Source: Actinomadura terrae (GTDB lineage: Bacteria; Actinomycetota; Actinomycetes; Streptosporangiales; Streptosporangiaceae). From it: a stretch of 64,000 nt of DNA. The DNA lies in the NCBI RefSeq assembly GCF_022751215.1, contig NZ_JAICDG010000001.1, forward strand, positions 1,550,001 to 1,614,000. Direction: 5' to 3'. Below the pieces are notes generated by a model. The model worked only from the letters and a program-made list of their open reading frames with translations, was not told the origin of the DNA and did no database searches. Below, one piece after another: positions 55,737 through 64,000 of the stretch. How positions within the stretch are numbered: position 1 is the first letter of the stretch; each line of letters starts with the position of its first letter. The translations under genes were made by a program, and so were the position numbers.

Positions 55737-55776
55737 CCGGGAAACGGCTCTCCCACCCCAGGAAACGGAGTCCTCG

Positions 55777-56322
55777 TTGGCCGTCAAGCCCATCCGCCTC
55801 TTCGGCGACCCCGTCCTGCGCACGCCCGCGGAGCCGGTGCGGGACTTCGACAAGGAGCTGCGCCTCCTGGTCAAGGACCTCACCGACACGATGATCGACG
55901 CTCCCGGCGCCGGGCTGGCCGCGCCGCAGCTCGGCGTGGGCCTGCGCGTGTTCACCTACTACGTCGACGACCGGCTCGGGCACGTGGTGAACCCCACCCT
56001 GGACCTCACCGAGGAGCAGGAGACCGGCGACGAGGGCTGCCTGTCGCTGCCCGGCCTGGCGTTCCCCACCCCCCGGTCGGTGGGCGTCGTGGCCAAGGGC
56101 TTCAACATGCACGGCGAGCCGATCACGCTGGAGGGCACGCACCTGCTGGCGCGCTGCGTCCAGCACGAGACCGACCACCTGGACGGCATCATCTTCATCG
56201 ACCGGATGGACCCCGAGCAGCGCAAGGCCGCGATGAAAGCGATCCGGGAGGCCGAGTGGTTCGGCGACCCGGCGCCGGTCGTGAAGGAGTCCCCGCACCG
56301 CACGTTCGGGAAGGCGATCTGA
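55777..56322 (+). CDS. def: peptide deformylase
   Basis: 181 residues. The three motifs GAGLAAPQ, EGCLSLP and QHETDHLDG (metal His-His-Cys) are intact. It removes the N-formyl group from new proteins. It begins with TTG. It is directly followed by fmt, which adds the formyl group to the initiator tRNA, so the pair is functionally coupled. TAGACT at 55683 is a candidate promoter. Confidence 0.96.
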   Translation: MAVKPIRLFGDPVLRTPAEPVRDFDKELRLLVKDLTDTMIDAPGAGLAAPQLGVGLRVFTYYVDDRLGHVVNPTLDLTEEQETGDEGCLSLPGLAFPTPRSVGVVAKGFNMHGEPITLEGTHLLARCVQHETDHLDGIIFIDRMDPEQRKAAMKAIREAEWFGDPAPVVKESPHRTFGKAI

Positions 56323-57264
56323 GTGAGGCTGGTCTTCGCGGGAACCCCCGAGACGGCGCTCCCGGCCCTGAACGCGCTCCTCGCGTCCCCGCACGAGGTC
56401 GTCGCGGTCGTGACCCGTCCCGACGCGCCCGCGGGCCGTGGCCGTCACCTGGTGGCCAGCCCGGTCGGCGAGCGGGCCGCCGAGGCGGGCGTCGAGGTGC
56501 TCAAGCCCGCCAAGGCGCGCGACCCGGAGTTCCTCGCCCGGCTGCGCGAGATCGCCCCCGACTGCTGCCCGGTCGTCGCCTACGGTGCGCTGCTGCCGCG
56601 CGAGGCGCTGGACATCCCCCGGCACGGCTGGGTGAACCTGCACTTCTCGCTGCTGCCCGCCTGGCGCGGCGCCGCGCCCGTGCAGCGCGCGATCCTGCAC
56701 GGCGACGACATGACCGGCGCGGCGACGTTCCAGATCGAGGAGGGCCTGGACACCGGCCCGGTCTACGGCGTGCTCACCGAGCCGATCCGGCCCGACGACA
56801 CCACCGGCGACCTGCTCGGACGGCTCGCCGTGGCGGGCGCGACGCTGCTGCTCGACACGATGAACGGCATCGAGGCGGGCGTGCTGGTGCCGCGTCCCCA
56901 GCCCGAGGACGGCGTCTCCACCGCCGCCAAGCTGAACCCCGAGGACGCCCACGTCGACTGGCGCTCCCCGGCCCAGCACATCGACCGGCTGGTCCGCGCG
57001 TGCACGCCCACCCCTGGCGCGTGGACGAACTTCCGCGACACCCGCGTGAAGCTCTGGCCCGTCCGCCTCGCGCCCGACGCGCTCGGGCCGGACGCCGCCG
57101 CGCTGAGCCCCGGTGAGATCCGTCCGGGCAAGAAGGAGGTGCTGGTCGGCACGGCCACGCATCCGGTCGCGCTGGGCGAGGTGCAGCCGCAGGGCAAGCG
57201 CCGCATGGCCGCCGCCGACTGGGTCCGCGGCGTCAACCTCATCGGCAAGGACGCGCTGCACTGA
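56323..57264 (+). CDS. fmt: methionyl-tRNA formyltransferase
   Basis: 313 residues. The formyl-THF fold has [20 protein letters not shown] with catalytic Asn, His and Asp (Asp in GLDTGPVYG), and the C-terminal tRNA-binding domain (about 205-313). The GTG follows the def stop with no spacer, and TGATG joins it to rsmB. Confidence 0.96.
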   Translation: MRLVFAGTPETALPALNALLASPHEVVAVVTRPDAPAGRGRHLVASPVGERAAEAGVEVLKPAKARDPEFLARLREIAPDCCPVVAYGALLPREALDIPRHGWVNLHFSLLPAWRGAAPVQRAILHGDDMTGAATFQIEEGLDTGPVYGVLTEPIRPDDTTGDLLGRLAVAGATLLLDTMNGIEAGVLVPRPQPEDGVSTAAKLNPEDAHVDWRSPAQHIDRLVRACTPTPGAWTNFRDTRVKLWPVRLAPDALGPDAAALSPGEIRPGKKEVLVGTATHPVALGEVQPQGKRRMAAADWVRGVNLIGKDALH

Positions 57265-58700
57265 TGGCCCCCGCCCGCAACCGCCGAGCCGACCACGGCA
57301 GGAACCGCCGCCCGGGAGGGCCGCGCCAGACCGGCCGCCCGCAGGACCTCGTCCGCCGCACCGCCTTCGACGTCATCCGCGCCGTCGAGACCCGGGACGC
57401 CTACGCCAACCTGCTGCTGCCCGCGCGGCTCCGCGACCGGAACCTCACCGGCCGGGACGCCGCCCTCGCCACCGAACTGACCTACGGGACGCTGCGCGGA
57501 CGCGGCACCTACGACGCGGTCCTCGCGCTGTGCAGCGACCGGGAGCTGCGCCGCATCGACGCGCCCCTCCTTGACGTCCTCCGCCTCGGAACGCACCAGA
57601 TCCTCGCCACCCGCATCCCGCCGCACGCCGCCGTGGGGACGGCCGTGGAACTCGCCCGGTCGGTGTCGGGCCCGGGCCAGGCGAAGTTCGCCAACGCCGT
57701 GCTGCGCAAGGTCACCACCCGCGACCTCGACGCCTGGCTCGCGATCGTCGCCCCCGAGGACGCCGACGTCACCACCCGCCTGTCGGTCGCGCACAGCCAC
57801 CCCAAGTGGATCGTGTCCGCGCTCCGGGACGCGCTGGGCCCCGAGCGCGCCGAGATCGACGCGCTGCTGGCCGCCGACAACGCCCGTCCCCAGGTGACGC
57901 TCGTCGCCCGCCCTGGGCGCTCCACCGTCGACGAGCTGCGCGACGCGGGCGCCGAGCCGACCTCCTACTCGCCGTACGCGGCGCTCCTGCCCGAGGGCGA
58001 CCCGGCGGGCATCGCCGCCGTCCGCGAGGGCCGCGCCGCCGTCCAGGACGAGGCGAGCCAGCTGGTCGCGCTGGCGTTGGCGGCGGCTCCGCTGTCGGGC
58101 CCCGACGCCCGCTGGGCCGACCTGTGCGCGGGCCCCGGCGGCAAGGCGGGCCTGCTGTCGGCCGTCGCGGCCGGAGGCGGCGCGCGGCTCCTCGCCGCCG
58201 ACGTCCAGCCCCACCGCGCCGGGCTGGTCGCCCGCGCCGTGGACGCGCGCACCGGCGTCGTCGTCGCCGACGGCACCGCGCCCGCCTGGCGTCCGGGCGT
58301 GTTCGACCGCGTCATGCTCGACGCCCCCTGCACCGGCCTCGGCGCGCTGCGCCGCCGTCCCGAGGCGCGCTGGCGGCGCGGCCCCGAGGCGATCGCCGAG
58401 CTGGGCCCGCTCCAGCGCGCGCTGCTGGGCTCGGCGCTGGACGCCGTCCGCCCGGGCGGGGTGGTCGCCTACGTCACCTGCTCGCCGCACCTGGCCGAGA
58501 CGCGCGTGGTCGTCGACGACGTACTGCGCAAGCGCGCCGACGTCGAACGGCTGGACGCGCCGTCCGTCCTGGCCGGGGTCGCGCCGGAACTCACCGGCCT
58601 GGGCGACGGCCCGTACGCGCAGTTCTGGCCGCACCGGCACGGCACCGACGCGATGTTCCTCGCCCTACTGCGCCGCCCCGGCCCCGACGGGACGGACTGA
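57264..58700 (+). CDS. rsmB: 16S rRNA m5C967 methyltransferase
   Basis: 478 residues. An NusB-like N-terminal domain (about 30-165) precedes the SAM domain (DLCAGPGGKAGLLS) with the two m5C cysteines in DAPCTGLGALRRRPE and VTCSPH. It methylates C967 of 16S rRNA. The first 25 residues are a basic Arg/Gly tail. It is coupled to fmt, as in many bacteria (def-fmt-rsmB). Confidence 0.95.
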   Translation: MAPARNRRADHGRNRRPGGPRQTGRPQDLVRRTAFDVIRAVETRDAYANLLLPARLRDRNLTGRDAALATELTYGTLRGRGTYDAVLALCSDRELRRIDAPLLDVLRLGTHQILATRIPPHAAVGTAVELARSVSGPGQAKFANAVLRKVTTRDLDAWLAIVAPEDADVTTRLSVAHSHPKWIVSALRDALGPERAEIDALLAADNARPQVTLVARPGRSTVDELRDAGAEPTSYSPYAALLPEGDPAGIAAVREGRAAVQDEASQLVALALAAAPLSGPDARWADLCAGPGGKAGLLSAVAAGGGARLLAADVQPHRAGLVARAVDARTGVVVADGTAPAWRPGVFDRVMLDAPCTGLGALRRRPEARWRRGPEAIAELGPLQRALLGSALDAVRPGGVVAYVTCSPHLAETRVVVDDVLRKRADVERLDAPSVLAGVAPELTGLGDGPYAQFWPHRHGTDAMFLALLRRPGPDGTD

Positions 58701-58723
58701 CCAGGAGGTTTCCACCGCACCCC

Positions 58724-59671
58724 ATGCTCACCGCCTTCATGCACGTGATGTCGTACCTCGGCAGCGCCGGGTTCACCATCCCCCTGCTCGCGGCGGTGTA
58801 CTGGTGCGTCGATCCGCGCCTCGCGGCGCGGGGCACGGTGATCCTGGCGTTCGGGTCGGTGATCAACACCGTCCTGAAGCTGGTGTTCCACGCTCCCCGC
58901 CCGTACTGGACCGACCCCGGGATCACCGGGAGGGAGTCCAGGACCTCATTCGGGATGCCGTCCGGCCACTCGCAGAACGCCGTGATCCTGTGGGGCTTCT
59001 TCGCGACGCGAACCCGGCGGTGGCTCCTGTGGGCCGGTGCCGTCATCGCCGTCGTCCTGATCGGCGTCTCGCGCGTCTACCTGGGCGTGCACTCGACGGG
59101 CCAGGTCCTCGCGGGCTGGGCGGTCGGGCTCGTCGTGCTCGTCGCCGCGCTCGGCCTCGAACCCCTGCTCGTCCCCTGGTGGACGCGGCGTCCCCTGGCC
59201 GTGCAGCTGGCCCTCGCCCTGGCGGTGTCCCTGGCGGGGGTGGGCGCGGGCTGGGCGGCCGTCCACTCGCTGCACGCCTGGCAGTGGCCGGACGCGTGGG
59301 CGCGCGCCATCGTCGCCGCCGGGGGCCGCACCCGTCCGATCACCATGAACGAGGTGGCCGCCGCCAGCGGCGGTCTCTGCGGGCTCCTGGCGGGACTCTC
59401 GCTGATGTCCGCCCGGGGCTGGTTCGACGCGGGCGGAGAGCCCTGGCGGCGCCTGGCACGCCTCCCCGTGGGGGTCGCGGGCGCGCTGGCCCTCTCCGCG
59501 CTCGGGTACCTGCTCGGGGTCCATCCCGTCCCGGCGTTCGCCGTCCAGATGCTGCTCGGGCTGTGGGCGACCGCGGGCGCGCCGGAGGCGTTCGTGCGGC
59601 TCGGCCTGGCGCGGCGTCCGGCCCCCGCTGTGGGGCGGCCGGGTGACGGGCTCGCCGAACTGCGCCAATAG
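58724..59671 (+). CDS. PAP2-superfamily membrane phosphatase with altered catalytic motif
   Basis: 315 residues, about seven helices. The lipid phosphatase motifs are KLVFHAPRP (K-x6-RP), MPSGHSQ and SRVYLGVHSTGQV. In the third motif the His is present, but the Asp expected four residues later (SR-x5-H-x3-D) is Gln. The enzyme may be less active or have a shifted charge relay. AGGAGG lies 16 bases before ATG 58724, further than usual, and no nearer start is in frame. Substrate could be undecaprenyl diphosphate or phosphatidate; neither is shown. Confidence 0.85.
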   Translation: MLTAFMHVMSYLGSAGFTIPLLAAVYWCVDPRLAARGTVILAFGSVINTVLKLVFHAPRPYWTDPGITGRESRTSFGMPSGHSQNAVILWGFFATRTRRWLLWAGAVIAVVLIGVSRVYLGVHSTGQVLAGWAVGLVVLVAALGLEPLLVPWWTRRPLAVQLALALAVSLAGVGAGWAAVHSLHAWQWPDAWARAIVAAGGRTRPITMNEVAAASGGLCGLLAGLSLMSARGWFDAGGEPWRRLARLPVGVAGALALSALGYLLGVHPVPAFAVQMLLGLWATAGAPEAFVRLGLARRPAPAVGRPGDGLAELRQ

Positions 59672-59683
59672 ACTCATCCCATC

Positions 59684-60355
59684 ATGGCTCCGCAGATCTC
59701 ACCCAGCATCCTGTCCGCCGACTTCGCCCGTCTCGCCGACGATGTCGCGCTCATCGCCGACGCGGCCGACTGGGTCCACGTCGACGTCATGGACAACCAC
59801 TTCGTGCCCAACCTGACCCTCGGCCTGCCGGTCGTCGAGGCGCTGCTCAAGCACAGCGCCCTGCCGCTCGACTGCCACCTCATGATCGAGGACCCCGACC
59901 GCTGGGCGCCCCAGTACGCCGAGGCGGGCGCGGGCAGCGTCACGATCCACGCCGAGGCCGCCAAGGCCCCGATCCGGACGCTCCGCGCCATCCGCGCGGC
60001 GGGCGCGCGCGCCGGGCTGGGCGTCAACCCCGCGACGCCCGTCGAGGGCCTCGAAGACCTGCTGGGCGAGATCGACATGCTGCTGCTCATGACCGTCGAG
60101 CCGGGCTTCGGCGGCCAGAAGTTCCTGGACGTCGTGCTCCCGAAGATCCGCCGCGCCCGCGCCCTCATCAAGGACCGCGACCTGCCCGTCTGGCTCCAGG
60201 TCGACGGCGGCGTCAGCGCGGAGACGATCGAGCGCTGCGCCGAGGCCGGGGCCGACGTGTTCGTCGCGGGCAGCGCCGTCTACGGCGCCGACGACCCCGC
60301 CGAGGCCGTCCGGGCCCTCCGGAACCAGGCGGCGGCCGCGGGGGGCGGGGAGTGA
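59684..60355 (+). CDS. rpe: ribulose-phosphate 3-epimerase
   Basis: 223 residues. [47 protein letters not shown] and VDGGVSAET are all typical. It interconverts ribulose and xylulose 5-phosphate. Ribulose 5-phosphate is also the substrate of RibBA in the next operon, which may explain the linkage. It overlaps the HAD gene by four bases. Confidence 0.95.
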   Translation: MAPQISPSILSADFARLADDVALIADAADWVHVDVMDNHFVPNLTLGLPVVEALLKHSALPLDCHLMIEDPDRWAPQYAEAGAGSVTIHAEAAKAPIRTLRAIRAAGARAGLGVNPATPVEGLEDLLGEIDMLLLMTVEPGFGGQKFLDVVLPKIRRARALIKDRDLPVWLQVDGGVSAETIERCAEAGADVFVAGSAVYGADDPAEAVRALRNQAAAAGGGE

Positions 60356-60984
60356 TCCTCTCCTGCCGCGCCGTCCTCTTCGACGTGGACGGCACGCTCG
60401 TCGACTCCACCCCGTTGATCGAGAGCGCCGCCCGCGAGTGGGCCGCCGAGTACGGCATCGACCCCGACGTGTACCTGGAGGGCTCGCACGGCCGCCGCAC
60501 CAGCGACCGCGTCGCCGACTTCCTCCCGGCGGAGGAGGTGCGCGCCGCCACCGCGCGCCTGGACGAGCTGGAGGCCGCCCGCAGCGACGGCATCACCGCG
60601 CTCCCCGGCGTCCACGACCTCCTCGCGTCCATGAACGGCCTGCCCTGGGCGATGGTCACCTCCATGGACCGGGAGCAGCTCGCCGTCCGCACCCGCGTGG
60701 CCGGGGTCCCGCTGCCGGACGTCGTCGTCACCGCCGAGGACGTCGTGCTGGGCAAGCCCGACCCGTCCGGCTACCTGCTGGCCGCCGAGCGCCTCGGCGT
60801 GGACCCCTCCGGCTGCCTCGTCTTCGAGGACGCGCCCGCGGGCGTCGCCGCCGGACGCGCCGCCGGGGCCACCGTCGTGGCCGTGACCACCAGCCACCCC
60901 GCCGAGGCGCTGGCCTCGGCCCACCACACCGTCCAGGACCTCTCCCGGGTCACCTCCGCCCCCGGCGGCCTCCGCATCGCCTGA
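60352..60984 (+). CDS. HAD-superfamily phosphatase
   Basis: 210 residues. Motifs: nucleophile Asp in [13 protein letters not shown], the cap region (about 15-80), [13 protein letters not shown] and [15 protein letters not shown]. This is the beta-phosphoglucomutase/glycerol-phosphatase-like subfamily, commonly sugar-phosphate phosphatases. GTG start overlapping rpe. E. coli has a phosphoglycolate phosphatase in the same place after rpe. Because the riboflavin operon follows, it could also be the pyrimidine phosphatase of that pathway, but there is no specific evidence. Confidence 0.88.
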   Translation: MILSCRAVLFDVDGTLVDSTPLIESAAREWAAEYGIDPDVYLEGSHGRRTSDRVADFLPAEEVRAATARLDELEAARSDGITALPGVHDLLASMNGLPWAMVTSMDREQLAVRTRVAGVPLPDVVVTAEDVVLGKPDPSGYLLAAERLGVDPSGCLVFEDAPAGVAAGRAAGATVVAVTTSHPAEALASAHHTVQDLSRVTSAPGGLRIA

Positions 60985-61002
60985 CCGGGACCGCATGCCG
61001 CA

Positions 61003-61022
61003 GAACAAGCGAACGCTTGTTC
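61003..61022. promoter_or_regulatory. 8-4-8 inverted repeat containing an SOS-like box
   Basis: GAACAAGC-GAAC-GCTTGTTC is a perfect inverted repeat. Shifted slightly, GCGAAC-GCTT-GTTCGA (61009-61024) matches TCGAAC-N4-GTTCGA at 11 of 12 positions. It lies 18 bases after the HAD stop and about 75 bases before the FMN aptamer, in a promoter position for the rib operon. A TetR-type operator is the other reading. Confidence 0.55.
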
Positions 61023-61098
61023 GACCACATGCGGCCGTGGCGTTCCTCACATCGGAACGGGAATGGGCGGCGTGGCACACTGGTTGCCAAGCAGTGCA

Positions 61099-61225
61099 CG
61101 CGTGCTCCGGGGTCGGTGCAATTCCGAACCGGCGGTGACAGTCCGCGACCCGGCCGAAGCCATCGGCCGGTTGACCCGGTGGAACTCCGGGACCGACGGT
61201 GAAAGTCCGGATGGGAGGCAGCGCG
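61099..61225 (+). ncRNA. FMN riboswitch (RFN element)
   Basis: Conserved blocks in order: GTCGGTGCAATTCCGAACC, GGCGGTGACAGTCCGCGA, a variable stem, GGTGGAACTCCGGGACCGAC, GGTGAAAGTCCGGATGGGAG, closing CGCG-TGC with GCA-GCGCG. It controls the riboflavin operon behind it. A hairpin at 61231-61248 follows as the likely expression platform. Confidence 0.97.
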
Positions 61226-61230
61226 CCGTA

Positions 61231-61248
61231 CGCCCCTGCATTGGGGCG
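61231..61248 (+). terminator. expression-platform hairpin of the FMN riboswitch
   Basis: CGCCCC, loop TGCATT, GGGGCG, followed by CTGTTTCG. It begins five bases after the aptamer and 52 bases before ribE, so FMN may act by premature termination. Confidence 0.55.
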
Positions 61249-61299
61249 CTGTTTCGCCACACGCACGTCCCCCGGAGCCTTACCTAGGAGGCCCGGGAG

Positions 61300-61923
61300 A
61301 TGTTCACCGGCATCGTCGAGGAACTCGGCGAGATCGTGGCGATCGAGCACGACGGCGACTCGGCCGTCCTCACCATCCGCGGCCCGCTGGTCACGCGGGA
61401 CGCCGTGCACGGCGCGTCGATCGCCGTCAACGGCGTCTGTCTCACCGTCGTGGACGTCAAGGGCGACGCCTTCACCGCCGACGCCATGAAGGAGACGCTC
61501 GACAGGTCCGGCCTCGGCGCGCTCGCCGCGGGCTCCCCGGTCAACCTGGAGCGGCCCGTCCGGCTGTCGGACCGGCTCGGCGGCCACCTCGTCCAGGGCC
61601 ACGTGGACGGCGTCGGCGAGATCCTCTCCCGCGAGCCCGGCGAGCGCTGGGACGTCGTCACGATCTCCCTCCCCGCCCACCTGAGCCGCTACGTGGTCGA
61701 CAAGGGCTCCATCACCGTGGACGGCATCAGCCTCACCGTCGTCGAGGCCGGGACCGACCGCTTCAGCGTCGCGCTCATCCCCACCACGCTCTCCCTCACC
61801 ACGCTCGGCCACAAGAAGCCCGGCGACCCGGTGAACCTCGAAGCCGACGTCGTCGCCAAGTACGTCGAGCGGCTCATCGGCGACCGGGCGCTCGGCGAGA
61901 GAACGGTCGGTGACCCGACATGA
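61300..61923 (+). CDS. ribE: riboflavin synthase alpha chain
   Basis: 207 residues in two similar barrels: MFTGIVEELGEI with ASIAVNGVCLTV, and LVQGHVDGVGEI with GSITVDGISLTV. It dismutates two lumazines to riboflavin. AGGAGG precedes the ATG. It overlaps ribM by ATGA. ribD (deaminase-reductase) is not in the operon within the window. Confidence 0.96.
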   Translation: MFTGIVEELGEIVAIEHDGDSAVLTIRGPLVTRDAVHGASIAVNGVCLTVVDVKGDAFTADAMKETLDRSGLGALAAGSPVNLERPVRLSDRLGGHLVQGHVDGVGEILSREPGERWDVVTISLPAHLSRYVVDKGSITVDGISLTVVEAGTDRFSVALIPTTLSLTTLGHKKPGDPVNLEADVVAKYVERLIGDRALGERTVGDPT

Positions 61924-62561
61924 ACTGGCTCAACGCGGACTTCTCCCTGTTCGGCGAGCACATCCTCTGGACCGACCTCATCGGCAACATCCTGTCCCTC
62001 GCCGTCGTGTGGCTCGCCATGCGCAAGACGCTCTGGACGTGGCCCGTCCAGCTCACGGGCGCGCTGCTGCTGCTCGCCGCGTCCCTGCACGCGCACGTCC
62101 CCGGCAACGCCCTCAAGCAACTCCTCTTCTGCGTGCTCGCCCTCTTCGGCTGGGCCATGTGGACCCGGGGCCGCCGCCAGGAGCGCGGCCTCGTCGTCCG
62201 GCAGGCGACGCTCCGCGAACGCGCCGTGCTCCTCACCGCCCTCGCCGCCGGGACGGTCGTCGTCGCCGAGCTGTTCATCCACCTGGACTGGCTGAAGGTC
62301 GCCTGGTCCCCGTGGGCGAACGCCTACATCTTCGTCGGCAGCGCGGTCGCGACGTTCGCGCAGAGCCGCGCCCTCGTCGACTTCTGGGTCATCTGGGTAC
62401 TCGTCGACCTCGTCGGCGTGCCGCTGGCCCTCAACTCCGGGCTGTACGTCTCCGGCGCCGTCTACGGGATCTTCTTCGTGATGGTGATCGCCGGGTTCAG
62501 GAACTGGCTCAGGGAGTCCCGGGACGTCCGGGCCCCCCACAACAAGGCGGTGACCGCGTGA
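61920..62561 (+). CDS. ribM: PnuC-family riboflavin transporter (RibM/PnuX type)
   Basis: 213 residues, seven helices, PnuC family. The family motifs W..W..QL (TLWTWPVQLTGALLLL) and NAYIFVGS appear. Members in FMN-controlled operons of Streptomyces and Corynebacterium (RibM, PnuX) import riboflavin by facilitated diffusion; the position between ribE and ribBA supports this over the nicotinamide riboside role of PnuC. It overlaps ribE by four bases. Confidence 0.9.
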   Translation: MNWLNADFSLFGEHILWTDLIGNILSLAVVWLAMRKTLWTWPVQLTGALLLLAASLHAHVPGNALKQLLFCVLALFGWAMWTRGRRQERGLVVRQATLRERAVLLTALAAGTVVVAELFIHLDWLKVAWSPWANAYIFVGSAVATFAQSRALVDFWVIWVLVDLVGVPLALNSGLYVSGAVYGIFFVMVIAGFRNWLRESRDVRAPHNKAVTA

Positions 62562-62570
62562 GCGGCCCCT

Positions 62571-63812
62571 ATGACGGGACACATGATGAGCGGTAACGAC
62601 GACGGGATCTTCGACTCCATCGAGGCGGCGGTCGCCGACATCGCGGCGGGCCGTGCCGTCGTGGTGGTCGACGACGAGGACCGCGAGAACGAGGGCGACA
62701 TCATCTTCGCCGCCGCGAAGGCGACGCCGGAGCTGCTGACGTTCACGATCCGGCACACCAGCGGCGTGATCTGCGTCCCGATGACGGGCGCGGACCTGGA
62801 CCGGCTCCAGATCCCCCTGATGACGTCGCAGAACAACGAGCACATGCGCACCGCCTACACCATCAGCGTGGACGCCCGCGACGGCGTGACCACCGGCATC
62901 TCCGCCGCCGACCGCGCCAGGACGATCCGCACCCTCTGCGACCCGGCGACCGAGCCCCCCGAGCTGGTCCGCCCCGGGCACATCTTCCCCCTGCGCTACC
63001 GCGAGGGCGGCGTCCTGCGCCGCCGCGGCCACACCGAGGCCGCCGTCGACCTCGCGCGGATGGCCGGGCTCGCCCCCGCGGGCGTCCTCGCCGAGGTCGT
63101 CAACGACGACGGCACGATGGCGCGGCTGCCGGAACTCCAGGTGTTCGCCAAGGAGCACGGCCTGAAGCTGATCTCCATCGAGGCGCTCGCCGAGTACCGC
63201 AGGCGCACCGAGTCCATGGTCACCCGCGTCGTGGAGACCCGCGTCCCCAACCGGTTCGGGACGTGGCGCGCCGTCGGCTTCGCCAGCGCCGTGGACGGCG
63301 GCGAGCACGTCGCGCTCGTCCTCGGCGACGTCGAGGACGGCGAGGACGTCCTGGTCCGCGCCCACTCCGAATGCCTCACCGGCGACGTCCTGCACTCCGA
63401 GCGCTGCGACTGCGGCCCCCAGCTCGACGCCGCCATGGAGCGGATCTCGCGCGAGGGGCGCGGCGTCGTGCTGTACCTGCGCGGCCACGAGGGACGCGGC
63501 ATCGGCCTGCTCGCCAAGCTCCGCGCCTACGCCCTCCAGGACAAGGGCTCCGACACCGTCGACGCCAACCTGGAGCTGGGCCTGCCCGCCGACGCGCGCG
63601 AGTACTCCAACGCGGCCCACATGCTGCGCGACCTCGGCGTCCGCTCCGTCCGGGTGCTCACCAACAACCCGGCCAAGCTGAGGGGCCTGGAGGGCTTCGG
63701 CCTGGACGTGCGGGGCCGCGAGACCATGCCGGTCGTCGTCACCGACCACAACCGGCGCTATCTGACGGTCAAGCGCGACCGTCTCGGACACCGGATCGAG
63801 GGACTGACATGA
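62571..63812 (+). CDS. ribBA: bifunctional DHBP synthase / GTP cyclohydrolase II
   Basis: 413 residues. The N-terminal RibB domain (about 10-210) has [18 protein letters not shown] and the [13 protein letters not shown] loop. The C-terminal RibA domain has the zinc site [18 protein letters not shown] and [12 protein letters not shown]. It supplies both precursors of the lumazine. ATG 62571 or 62586 (MSGNDDGIF) could be the start. The stop overlaps ribH by ATGA. Confidence 0.96.
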   Translation: MTGHMMSGNDDGIFDSIEAAVADIAAGRAVVVVDDEDRENEGDIIFAAAKATPELLTFTIRHTSGVICVPMTGADLDRLQIPLMTSQNNEHMRTAYTISVDARDGVTTGISAADRARTIRTLCDPATEPPELVRPGHIFPLRYREGGVLRRRGHTEAAVDLARMAGLAPAGVLAEVVNDDGTMARLPELQVFAKEHGLKLISIEALAEYRRRTESMVTRVVETRVPNRFGTWRAVGFASAVDGGEHVALVLGDVEDGEDVLVRAHSECLTGDVLHSERCDCGPQLDAAMERISREGRGVVLYLRGHEGRGIGLLAKLRAYALQDKGSDTVDANLELGLPADAREYSNAAHMLRDLGVRSVRVLTNNPAKLRGLEGFGLDVRGRETMPVVVTDHNRRYLTVKRDRLGHRIEGLT

Positions 63813-64000
63813 GCGGCGCCGGACGCCCCGAGGACGCCACCGTGGAGGCCGCCGGGCTCACGCTCGGCGTCGCCTGCACCCGCTGGCACGCCCAGATCAC
63901 CGACCAGCTCCTGGAACGTGCCCTCGCCGCCGCCAAGGCATGCGGCGTGGACGAGCCCGTCGTCGTCCGCGTCGCCGGGGCCCTGGAGCTGCCCGTCGTC
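63809..64000 (+). CDS. ribH: lumazine synthase, N-terminal part (cut by window end)
   Basis: 64 residues are inside the window: ...[50 protein letters not shown]. The RibH start is clear from the aromatic residue (Trp in CTRWH) and the GALELP motif that line the active site. It condenses the RibBA product with the aminouracil. It begins inside the ribBA stop. Confidence 0.93.
   Translation, partial: MSGAGRPEDATVEAAGLTLGVACTRWHAQITDQLLERALAAAKACGVDEPVVVRVAGALELPVV

Overview
The window is about 72% G+C by impression, dense in GTG/TTG starts and ATGA/GTGA overlaps, and carries actinobacterial marker genes: BldD, the actinobacterial integration host factor mIHF, an ATPase-degenerate PriA, and a MetF-IdsA-Rv2175c-PknL neighbourhood like that of Mycobacterium. 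The gene order bldD-pyrRBC-carAB-pyrKDF-mihF-gmk-rpoZ-coaBC-metK-priA-fmt-rsmB-rpe-rib is that of Streptomyces and Streptosporangiales. A Thermomonosporaceae (Actinomadura-like) source is my inference; no rRNA is present to prove it.

Region 1 (1-9902): the end of thiI, a DUF5954 protein, an EamA exporter and aroF (DAHP synthase), the last two each preceded by a short leader peptide with aromatic residues and a strong hairpin. Then come a molybdopterin oxidoreductase and a LytS/LytR two-component system directly upstream of a two-gene sodium/solute symporter. An 800-base gap holds structured repeats.

Region 2 (9903-25100): endonuclease IV, a PASTA kinase (PknL-like), a second EamA transporter, thiOSG under a TPP riboswitch, a ferredoxin-reductase-like flavoprotein, the Rv2175c homologue (known PknL substrate in Mycobacterium), thiE, a small acidic protein, a second Ser/Thr kinase, a polyprenyl synthase, metF, GNAT, a WXG-like protein pair, arsC and a YbaK deacylase.

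Region 3 (25100-28950): an L,D-transpeptidase lipoprotein, a HEPN-family gene behind a perfect SOS box, an MFS transporter and bldD.

Region 4 (28950-39315): the whole de novo UMP pathway as one tightly overlapped operon, pyrR-pyrB-pyrC-carA-carB-pyrK-pyrD-pyrF, with a PyrR-binding leader.

Region 5 (39316-48226): a long non-coding stretch, then mihF-gmk-rpoZ, a second repeat copy, coaBC, metK, a polytopic membrane protein and priA.

Region 6 (48227-64000): an AraC regulator divergent from an iron-boxed siderophore uptake operon, a large acidic protein of unknown function, def-fmt-rsmB, a PAP2 phosphatase, rpe, a HAD phosphatase, and the FMN-riboswitch operon ribE-ribM-ribBA-ribH (cut by the window end).

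The most unusual features are: (i) a ~135-base dispersed element in which three copies carry completely different but self-complementary stem arms; (ii) two attenuator-like leaders with aromatic codons in front of aroF and an EamA exporter; (iii) LexA-type boxes before a HEPN gene and before the riboflavin operon.
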